DNA of 6,026 nt. Source: Candidatus Parcubacteria bacterium (lineage in GTDB: Bacteria > Patescibacteriota > Minisyncoccia > Phycocordibacterales > UBA1006). The notes below the pieces were generated by a model. That model did no database searches and was not told where the DNA came from. It worked only from the letters and a program-made list of their open reading frames with translations. The stretch lies in the NCBI GenBank assembly GCA_027028225.1, contig JALVJP010000015.1:1-6026 (forward strand), given 5' to 3'. Numbering within the stretch: position 1 is the stretch's first letter; each line of letters starts with the position of its first letter. The translations under genes and the position numbers were made by a program. This document shows positions 1 to 5,376 of this stretch, piece after piece.

Positions 1-363
1 ATGATACACCATAGAATAAAAATGAAGAGAGAAGATTTTTCCCTTATTAAGAAGAAATCTTATAAAAAAGACTCTTTTAAAGGAAAACTACTCCTCTTTA
101 AAATATTTTTTTGTTCACCATCTCTCATAAAATTTTCTGTTTCTGTTTCTAAGAAAAAAATAAAGACTGCGGTTGAGAGAAATACCTTAAAAAGGAGGGT
201 GTATGAACTTATAAAAAAGTACGAAAATATATTTAATACTTATCCACAGGGTACCTGCATAATTGTTTCTTTTATTGGAAATAAAAAAGATATATCTTTT
301 TCTGATTTAGAGCGAGATTTTCTTCTTTTGAAGGAAAAGAGAGAAAAAAACTTTACTTGTTAA
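1..363 (+). CDS. rnpA: Ribonuclease P protein component (RnpA)
   Basis: This is the small basic protein subunit of RNase P, which helps the catalytic RNA trim the 5' leader from precursor tRNAs in the cytoplasm. The 120-residue product is the usual family length and very rich in lysine. The diagnostic RNR region is clear: FSVSVSKK at about 45-52, then AVERNTLKRR at 57-66, with R60, N61, K64 and R65 as the conserved RNA-contacting residues. The start at the first base is preferred over the ATG at codon 8, because R5 and K7 fit the R-x-K pattern that precedes the DF motif (D12-F13) in the family. The window begins exactly here, so an upstream start cannot be excluded and the promoter is not visible. 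yidC follows after 25 bp, the common rnpA-yidC order. The gene is very AT-rich (16 of the first 60 bases are G or C). Confidence 0.93.
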   Translation: MIHHRIKMKREDFSLIKKKSYKKDSFKGKLLLFKIFFCSPSLIKFSVSVSKKKIKTAVERNTLKRRVYELIKKYENIFNTYPQGTCIIVSFIGNKKDISFSDLERDFLLLKEKREKNFTC

Positions 364-379
364 AATAATTTACTAGACT
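352..379 (+). promoter_or_regulatory. Possible promoter for yidC inside the end of rnpA
   Basis: TTTACT (352-357, four of six matches to TTGACA) lies 16 bp before TAGACT (374-379), a TAnnnT -10-like box. The -10 box ends 9 nt before the yidC ATG, and no Shine-Dalgarno sequence lies in between, so any transcript starting here would be nearly leaderless. The region is AT-rich and such matches arise easily by chance. Co-transcription from rnpA is the simpler alternative. Confidence 0.3.
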
Positions 380-388
380 TACTCGTAT

Positions 389-1141
389 ATGTTTTCACAT
401 TTTTGGAATATTCTTTTTTATAAACCACTCTATAATGCACTTGTATTTTTTGTTTCTGTTTTTCCACTTCATTCAATGTTTATTGCAGTAATAATTCTTA
501 CTATTATTGTGCGCATTATTCTCTACCCTCTCTCATTCAAAGCGTTAAAAACACAAATTGGAATGAGTAGAATTAAAGGAAAGCTGAAGGAAATTCAGAA
601 GAACTATCCTGATAAACAAGAGCAAGCAAAGAAGACGATGGAGCTCTATAAAGAGCATGGGGTAAACCCTTTCTCGAGTTTTTTTACAATCCTTATTCAG
701 CTCCCCATTATTATCGCACTCTATCGTGTATTTCAGAATTTTTCTGTGAAAGGTCTTGATAGCTCACTTCTCTATAATTTTGTGTCTAAACCGGATGTAG
801 TAAATCTCACAAGTTTTGGAATAAATCTCGCAGAGAAGAGTATTCTCCTTGCACTCCTCACAGGGATTACACAGTATATTTATCTTAATTTATCTTCTTC
901 ATTAAGAAAAAAGATAGAAGAGAAAGACGGGGTTGTTGAAAAAACTGCACAAGAAAAGATGATGGAATCTGTTGGATCCTCTATGAAATACACAATGCCT
1001 ATTATTATTACTATAGTTGCATATATAGCAGGGGGAGCACTTGCACTCTATTGGTTTGTTTCAAATATATTTATTATCATTCAAGAGAAATATATTCATC
1101 GTAAATTAGGAACAAGAGAAGTAAAAAGAGAGAATGGGTAA
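389..1141 (+). CDS. yidC: Membrane protein insertase YidC (Oxa1/Alb3 family), short form
   Basis: YidC inserts and folds membrane proteins, alone or with the Sec translocon. The 250-residue product has the five-helix core and no large extracytoplasmic P1 domain, so it resembles Gram-positive rather than proteobacterial YidC. The first core helix, about 31-50, carries R42 in TIIVRIILYPL, the position of the conserved arginine in the hydrophilic groove. A charged cytoplasmic helical hairpin follows at about 51-94 and ends in GVNPF. Further helices lie at about 95-117 and 151-168, and a final pair spans 201-232 with the family signature ALYWFVSN (219-226). The basic tail is short. No lipobox is seen at the N-terminus. 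The ATG at 389 puts helix 1 at the expected place, but it has no Shine-Dalgarno sequence. The gene follows rnpA by 25 bp. The last codons form one arm of a terminator stem. No jag gene follows; the next gene is convergent. Confidence 0.96.
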   Translation: MFSHFWNILFYKPLYNALVFFVSVFPLHSMFIAVIILTIIVRIILYPLSFKALKTQIGMSRIKGKLKEIQKNYPDKQEQAKKTMELYKEHGVNPFSSFFTILIQLPIIIALYRVFQNFSVKGLDSSLLYNFVSKPDVVNLTSFGINLAEKSILLALLTGITQYIYLNLSSSLRKKIEEKDGVVEKTAQEKMMESVGSSMKYTMPIIITIVAYIAGGALALYWFVSNIFIIIQEKYIHRKLGTREVKRENG

Positions 1142-1159
1142 CATTCTCTCTTTTTACTT
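1119..1159. terminator. Bidirectional terminator overlapping the end of yidC
   Basis: This is a perfect 18-bp inverted repeat: 1119-1136 pairs with 1142-1159 around the 5-nt loop GGTAA. The core stem is GAGAGAATG/CATTCTCTC, flanked by five A on the left and five T on the right, so either strand gives a hairpin followed by a T run. The last five sense codons of yidC before the final Gly lie in the 5' arm, and its TAA stop lies in the loop. The virB4 stop on the other strand is 12 bp away, so one element can end both convergent transcripts. Confidence 0.8.
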
Positions 1160-1171
1160 ACTCTCGCTTCG

Positions 1172-3034
1172 TTAGTTAATAAATTCACCATCATTTCTCT
1201 CTTGCATTGATTTCTTTCTCTCTTCTTTTGCTTTCTTAATAGAGAGAAGTTGTGCAGGATCTGAAGTTACTATTTGATCTTCAGTGTATGAAGCAATAAT
1301 TTTGATTGCCACATGTTTTAATCCTGCAAAAAAGATACCTTCTCCAACACTTGATTCCATAAGGAGATATTTTTCTTGATCAGTAAGTCGAAATATTTCT
1401 TGAAGTGTATCAACTGCAGAAGGAGATTGTTTTAGGAGGAGTTGGAGAGAAGAGTTCGTGATAATAGGAACTCCATACTTTGATTTTACGAAATCCCCCA
1501 CATCCTGCGTGATGGTAGAGAGTCCAATATAGTACTTTCGTCCTCGTTTTGCAATCATAAAGAGAAAGGATGCAGTATCATCTGTCTTCATCATAATCCA
1601 TGCCTCATCAACCACAAGAAGACGTTTTCTAATGTTCTTCCTCACTGCATTCCAAATGTAGTTCGTGATGATATACATTGCCGCAGGTTTAAGATCGTCT
1701 TCCATATCACGAATAGAGAATACTACAAGTTTTTTGTTGATGTCTACATTTGATGGTTGGTTGATAAAACCAGCCCATGTTCCATGCGTAAATTTTGTGA
1801 GACGAGTGAGGAGTGATTCACTCCCCTCCATTGAGGAGAGCACCATTTCAAAATCAGACATGAGAGGTGGTTCAAGATCATGGTAATCATTTTCTGCAGT
1901 AATATCTTTTAATGCATATGTTTCAGTAATTGCTCTATCAATAATAGAATCTTCTTCCGAACTAAGACCTCCTAAGAGAATACGAAAAAGTCCTACAAGA
2001 TGAATGATGTGAGAACGAAGCACGTCTGCTGGGTCTTCGTCATCTGCAGGGATAGGAACATCGAATGGATTGATGTGGTGTTCTGATGAGAGGGAGATAT
2101 TAAAGTAACGCCCCCCTACTGCTTCCGCGAGGTATTCATACTCTCGTTCCGGGTCAATAACGATTACTTCAGTGTCAAACATCATCGTTCGGAGAATTTC
2201 GAGTTTTGTCGCATATGATTTTCCCGCACCAGATGTTGCAAATGTTACTGAATTGTAATTTGGAAGTGAGTAACGATCAAAAATTACGAGTCCTGAATTT
2301 GATCTATTAATTCCATAGAGAATTCCCTTATTGTCAGTGAGATCAGAGGACATAAATGGAAAAAATGCAGAGACAGGTCCTGTATTGAGTTTGGTATGGA
2401 CGAGAAGTTGATCTTGTCCAAGTGGTGCGACTGAGAAGAATCCTTCTACTTGTTGAAAGAGAGCAGGTTTGAGGTAAATAAGTTTCGCTTCAAGGACAGA
2501 GCGAATTTCATTTTCAACTTCAAATAATTCATCCTCATCATCTCCATAAATTGTAATGTAAAGACCTATTGAAAATATCTTCTCTCGTGCCTGTCGAAGT
2601 GAATCACGAAGTTGTTCTAAATCTTGGTATGCAGTGTCGAGTACTGGATCACGGACGAGACCTTTCTTTTCCCTATCCATAATTTGTGATTGGACCTCTG
2701 CAACTTTTTTCTTGAACTTTTTAAGAATCTTATCAGTTGGGATTGGGTGGATGTGGATTGCAATATCAAACACTTTATCGAGATTAATGATTGGCGCGAG
2801 CCACCCATCGTTGATGTATCGAGGGTATGCCATCACAAAAAAAGTTTTTGCGAATTTTCCTGATATTTTTAAGGATTTTAAACTTACTTCCAAAGCAGCA
2901 GGTGCGAGGATGTCCTGTAATTGGAGTTTTGCGGTTTGGTAAATTTCTCCCGGAAGAACAGGAACTGCTGTTTTCTTAATTTCTACTTTCTCTTTCTCAT
3001 CTTTTTTTCCAAATAAGAGTGAACTCAATGACAT
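1172..3034 (-). CDS. virB4: VirB4/TraC-family type IV secretion or conjugation ATPase
   Basis: This is a predicted cytoplasmic ATPase of the VirB4 family, which powers type IV secretion, conjugation or related pilus machinery. The 620-residue protein is complete. The N-terminal half (about 25-230) is the family-specific membrane-proximal domain and includes a charged helical stretch around 100-155. The C-terminal RecA-like motor has Walker A ATSGAGKS (266-273, with K272 and S273), an acidic strand IVIDPEREYEY (291-301), Walker B RLLVVDEAW (471-479, with D476 and E477), a KRGRK basic motif (496-500) and the STITQD motif with Q510. The first Walker A residue is Ala rather than Gly, which the general P-loop pattern allows. 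No signal peptide or clear transmembrane helix is seen. The gene stands alone: no VirB6, VirB8, VirD4 or pilin gene is in the window. It is divergent from comM and convergent with yidC. Proteins of this type are common in CPR genomes, where their role is unsettled. The start has no Shine-Dalgarno sequence. Confidence 0.93.
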   Translation of the reverse strand: MSLSSLLFGKKDEKEKVEIKKTAVPVLPGEIYQTAKLQLQDILAPAALEVSLKSLKISGKFAKTFFVMAYPRYINDGWLAPIINLDKVFDIAIHIHPIPTDKILKKFKKKVAEVQSQIMDREKKGLVRDPVLDTAYQDLEQLRDSLRQAREKIFSIGLYITIYGDDEDELFEVENEIRSVLEAKLIYLKPALFQQVEGFFSVAPLGQDQLLVHTKLNTGPVSAFFPFMSSDLTDNKGILYGINRSNSGLVIFDRYSLPNYNSVTFATSGAGKSYATKLEILRTMMFDTEVIVIDPEREYEYLAEAVGGRYFNISLSSEHHINPFDVPIPADDEDPADVLRSHIIHLVGLFRILLGGLSSEEDSIIDRAITETYALKDITAENDYHDLEPPLMSDFEMVLSSMEGSESLLTRLTKFTHGTWAGFINQPSNVDINKKLVVFSIRDMEDDLKPAAMYIITNYIWNAVRKNIRKRLLVVDEAWIMMKTDDTASFLFMIAKRGRKYYIGLSTITQDVGDFVKSKYGVPIITNSSLQLLLKQSPSAVDTLQEIFRLTDQEKYLLMESSVGEGIFFAGLKHVAIKIIASYTEDQIVTSDPAQLLSIKKAKEERKKSMQERNDGEFIN

Positions 3035-3043
3035 AGCACTTGT

Positions 3044-3049
3044 ATTCTA
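3044..3049 (-). promoter_or_regulatory. -10-like box for virB4
   Basis: On the minus strand TAGAAT (five of six matches to TATAAT) ends 9 nt before the virB4 ATG. No Shine-Dalgarno sequence lies between them and no convincing -35 box is found at 16-19 bp spacing. If it is used, the transcript would start at or within a few bases of the ATG, giving leaderless or near-leaderless mRNA. The intergenic gap is only 52 bp, so some promoter must lie here or within comM. Confidence 0.45.
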
Positions 3050-3070
3050 CACTATTTGTTTGCTTTCCGC

Positions 3071-3076
3071 TATACT
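3071..3076 (+). promoter_or_regulatory. -10-like box for comM
   Basis: TATACT (five of six matches to TATAAT) ends 10 nt before the chosen comM ATG at 3087. A -35 box is weak: TACACT at 3048-3053 matches three of six positions with a 17-bp spacer. A short GGA at 3078-3080 is the only possible ribosome-binding element. The position mirrors the virB4 -10 box on the other strand, so the two divergent promoters would occupy the same 52 bp. Confidence 0.45.
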
Positions 3077-3086
3077 TGGAATGATT

Positions 3087-4619
3087 ATGAGGTTTTCAAA
3101 GCTCACATCAGCACAACCAGACAAACTCTCCGCATCGCTTGTCTCTGTGGAGGTGGATATCTCTCGCGGACTCCACTCATTCTCTATTGTAGGAATGGCG
3201 TCAAAGGCGGTAGATGAGGCGCGCGATCGTGTGAACTCTGCAATTAAGAATGCAGGATACCAAGCGCCGAAATCAAAAAATGAGAAACTCGTTATCGCAC
3301 TTGCGCCAGCGGAGTTGAAAAAAGAAGGTGCGTATCACGATCTCGCAATTGCGCTTGGCTATCTCCTCTCGAGCGGAGAGATTCATTTTGACCCAGAGGG
3401 GAAACTCTTCATCGGAGAACTCTCACTCGACGGAACACTCAAACCAGTGAGAGGAATTCTCCCAATTGTGCAACGCGCGAAAGAGGAGGGAATCCGTGAG
3501 GTGTTTCTTCCTCGTGAGAATGCACGAGAGGCGGCGCTCATTGATGAAATTACTATCTACCCTACATCTCATTTGAAAGAAGTGATTGCACACATTGATG
3601 AGAAGCGAGAGGTGAGAGAGGAACTCACTCCACAAGAACTCACACAGATTTCTCATAGAGAAACAAACTTCTCTGTTGATTTTGCAGATATCCGCGGACA
3701 GGAGCTCGTGAAGCGCGGATTAGAAATCGCTGCGGTTGGTGGACATAATGTGGTGCTTTATGGACCTCCAGGTACAGGAAAGACGATGCTCGCGAAGGCG
3801 TTTATCTCCATTCTCCCCCCACTCTCTCGTGAAGAGATTCTTGAGATTACAGGAATTCACTCAATCGCAGGGGAACTTGGAAATGAGGAGGTGCTCACCC
3901 ACCCACCTGTTCGCGCACCACACCATACCTCAAGCTATGTTTCTCTTATCGGAGGAGGAACACATATTAAACCGGGAGAGATTACACTCGCACATCGAGG
4001 AGTGCTCTTCCTTGATGAGTTTCCGGAGTTTGACCGAAAGGTGTTAGAGGCGCTCCGTCAACCGCTTGAAGATCGAGTGGTACATATCTCACGTGCACAA
4101 GGAACTGCGGTCTTTCCTGCGTCCTTCATCCTCATTGCCGCAATGAACCCTTGTCCTTGCGGATACTACGGATCTGAAGTGAAAACTTGCACCTGCACTC
4201 CCTACGATATTCAGCGCTACCAGAAGAAGATTTCAGGACCGATTATAGATCGTATTGATATTTGGCTTCCTGTGGAGCATATCGATTATGAGAAACTTTC
4301 TACTAGTGAGAAGAGAGAGAAAGAATCACCAACAATCCGCGAGCGTGTAGTGCGCGCACGAGCATTCTCTTTCAAGAGAAAAGGAGAGCGAAAGCTCAAC
4401 CGTGAGATGCACGCACGTGATATTCAAGCGGAACCACTTTCGGCATCAGTAAAGCAGATACTCAACGCGAGTGCGGAAAAGATGCAACTTTCCCCTCGCG
4501 CGTACCATCGTGTGATTAAACTCGCTCGCACAATTGCGGATATGGAGCAGTCAGAGCAGATACAAGAACATCATATACTCGAAGCACTCCAATATCGCCC
4601 GAGAGAGAATGAGTTTTAG
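3087..4619 (+). CDS. comM: ComM/YifB AAA+ helicase, Mg-chelatase-like
   Basis: ComM/YifB proteins form AAA+ rings. In naturally transformable bacteria ComM is a helicase that promotes branch migration while imported single-stranded DNA is integrated. The 510-residue product has the full family architecture. A Lon-like N-terminal domain (about 1-170) carries the hallmark RGLHSFSIVGMASKAVDEAR. The AAA+ module has Walker A GPPGTGKT (226-233), Walker B GVLFLDEF (305-312, with D310 and E311), sensor-1 N354 in AAMNPCPCG, and four cysteines (C356, C358, C368, C370) in two C-x-C pairs likely to bind zinc. A putative arginine finger is R389 in GPIIDRIDIW, and sensor 2 is LSPRAYHR with R471. The start at 3087 gives MRFSKL, as expected for the family. 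ATG 3081 would add only two residues, and TTG 3060 would overlap the promoter region. The gene is monocistronic, ended by a strong hairpin, and visibly richer in GC than rnpA/yidC. A housekeeping recombination role is possible if the host is not transformable. Confidence 0.96.
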   Translation: MRFSKLTSAQPDKLSASLVSVEVDISRGLHSFSIVGMASKAVDEARDRVNSAIKNAGYQAPKSKNEKLVIALAPAELKKEGAYHDLAIALGYLLSSGEIHFDPEGKLFIGELSLDGTLKPVRGILPIVQRAKEEGIREVFLPRENAREAALIDEITIYPTSHLKEVIAHIDEKREVREELTPQELTQISHRETNFSVDFADIRGQELVKRGLEIAAVGGHNVVLYGPPGTGKTMLAKAFISILPPLSREEILEITGIHSIAGELGNEEVLTHPPVRAPHHTSSYVSLIGGGTHIKPGEITLAHRGVLFLDEFPEFDRKVLEALRQPLEDRVVHISRAQGTAVFPASFILIAAMNPCPCGYYGSEVKTCTCTPYDIQRYQKKISGPIIDRIDIWLPVEHIDYEKLSTSEKREKESPTIRERVVRARAFSFKRKGERKLNREMHARDIQAEPLSASVKQILNASAEKMQLSPRAYHRVIKLARTIADMEQSEQIQEHHILEALQYRPRENEF

Positions 4620-4648
4620 TTTCTAAGAGAGAAATTGTAGAAAATAGG

Positions 4649-4682
4649 AAAAGCGGGCGGCGCAAATGCGCCGCCCGCTTTT
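4649..4682. terminator. Strong GC-rich terminator after comM
   Basis: This is a perfect 15-bp stem: 4649-4663 pairs with 4668-4682 around the 4-nt loop AAAT. The core is 11 consecutive G/C pairs (GCGGGCGGCGC and its complement), bounded by AAAA on the left and TTTT on the right. This is the classic intrinsic-terminator shape on both strands. It starts 30 bp after the comM stop and would end comM transcription. It could also act as a back-up stop for the yebC transcript arriving from the right. Confidence 0.88.
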
Positions 4683-4705
4683 CGCTAACTTGTTCACTCT
4701 ATAAA

Positions 4706-4740
4706 GCAGGAGGGCGAGGATGAAATCCTCGCCCTCCTGC
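4706..4740. repeat. Perfect GC-rich inverted repeat of unknown role
   Basis: A 15-bp perfect stem (4706-4720 with 4726-4740) encloses the 5-nt loop TGAAA. The stem is strongly asymmetric, purine-rich on the left arm and pyrimidine-rich on the right. No T run follows it on the plus strand. On the minus strand only TTTAT follows, so it is at best a weak terminator for transcripts coming from yebC. It may instead be an mRNA-protecting hairpin or one copy of a dispersed intergenic repeat. Confidence 0.75.
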
Positions 4741-4742
4741 CG

Positions 4743-4781
4743 TTCCGGACTTGACCTGCCTGCCGGCAGGCAGGTCCGGAA
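4743..4781. repeat. 34-bp palindrome interrupted by a 5-nt insertion
   Basis: The inner part, 4753-4776, is a perfect 24-bp palindrome with no spacer, centred between 4764 and 4765 and built from CCTGCCTGCC facing GGCAGGCAGG. The outer arms TTCCGGAC (4743-4750) and GTCCGGAA (4774-4781) also match. If five bases (TTGAC, 4751-4755) are removed from the left side, the whole element becomes a perfect 34-bp palindrome. There is no T run on either side, so it does not look like a terminator. It resembles a dispersed palindromic repeat, but no second copy lies in this window. Confidence 0.75.
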
Positions 4782-4790
4782 TCCACCAAA

Positions 4791-4820
4791 GAAAAAGCGG
4801 TGTGTAACAACCGCTCTTTC
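4791..4820 (-). terminator. Intrinsic terminator of the ruvB-yebC transcript
   Basis: Read on the minus strand, AGCGGT (4815-4810) pairs with ACCGCT (4801-4796) around an 8-nt loop, followed by the T run TTTTTCTTT. One mismatch and then four more pairs extend the base of the stem (4817-4820 with 4791-4794). It lies 10 bp past the yebC stop. The T run is on the minus strand only, so it serves yebC, not comM. Confidence 0.82.
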
Positions 4821-4830
4821 CTACAAAAAC

Positions 4831-5370
4831 TTATTCTTCCTCATCTACAAGATTTGTATACACCTCCTGCACATCATCGTGATCCTCTAGGAGATCTATA
4901 AGTTTCTCTAACTTTTCTCTGTCATCATCAGGAAGTTCCATTGTTGAGTTTGGGATCCAGCTTTGATCAGGGTTTTTTGTGAAGTTCCATGAAACAGAAC
5001 CGGGTGTTCCAAGAGATCCTCCGTTCTTTGAGAGAATGTGTTTAATCTCTGAGCTCGTGCGATTATTGTTATCGGTGAGTCCTGTAATGATAATTCCAAT
5101 TCCTCCTGGTCCGTATGCTTCAAAGAGAACTTCTGTTGTGTTTCCTACCTCATTCGCTTTCTTGATAGCACGTTCGATGTTCTCTTTTGGCATATTTACT
5201 GCTTTTGCCTTTTCAATTGCCATCTTTAAGCGAGGGGAGTTTACATCTCCCTTTGCTGCTTTTGCTTCCACCTGAATGAGGCGGACAATTTTTGAGAAGA
5301 TTTTTGATTTCTTCGCATCACTCGCTGCTTTTTTGTGTTTAATTTTTGACCATTTGTTATGTCCTGACAT
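4831..5370 (-). CDS. yebC: YebC/PmpR/TACO1-family regulator, shortened form
   Basis: YebC-family proteins were first described as transcription regulators. The mitochondrial member TACO1 activates translation, and bacterial members have been linked to relieving ribosome stalling. The N-terminus is canonical: MSGHNKWSKIKHKKAASDAKK, with the helical domain running to about residue 75. Then come YGPGG (86-90), the DNNNRT motif (100-105) and GSVSWNF (124-130). The typical C-terminal signature DDVQEVYTN is at 165-173. At 179 residues it is about 60-70 shorter than the usual 240-250. GSVSWNF is followed almost at once by QSWIPNST (136-143), so the middle ferredoxin-like segment is missing while both flanks stay aligned. 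The frame is open and ends in an acidic tail, so this is not an obvious frameshift. It lies 6 bp after ruvB and is probably co-transcribed with it. The order is the reverse of the widespread yebC-ruvCAB cluster. Confidence 0.94.
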   Translation of the reverse strand: MSGHNKWSKIKHKKAASDAKKSKIFSKIVRLIQVEAKAAKGDVNSPRLKMAIEKAKAVNMPKENIERAIKKANEVGNTTEVLFEAYGPGGIGIIITGLTDNNNRTSSEIKHILSKNGGSLGTPGSVSWNFTKNPDQSWIPNSTMELPDDDREKLEKLIDLLEDHDDVQEVYTNLVDEEE

Positions 5371-5376
5371 ATACTC

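Noticed and set aside
22..24. ATG at codon 8 as the rnpA start
   Set aside because: The residues before it (R5, K7) fit the conserved N-terminal pattern of RnpA, so the upstream ATG is preferred.
2634..2942. Open frame of 102 codons on the plus strand inside virB4
   Set aside because: It lies antisense to a well-supported P-loop ATPase gene, matches no family I recognise and has no start signals. It is a shadow of the real coding frame. The same holds for the plus-strand frame at 1665-1886.
3060..3086. TTG start at 3060, or ATG at 3081, for comM
   Set aside because: The family N-terminus begins close to MRFSKL, which fits ATG 3087. The TTG start would place the -10 box TATACT inside the coding region and adds residues with no family match. 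ATG 3081 differs by two codons and cannot be strictly excluded.
4706..4740. Second hairpin as an intrinsic terminator
   Set aside because: The stem is strong, but no real T run follows on either strand, so I list it as an inverted repeat of unknown role.
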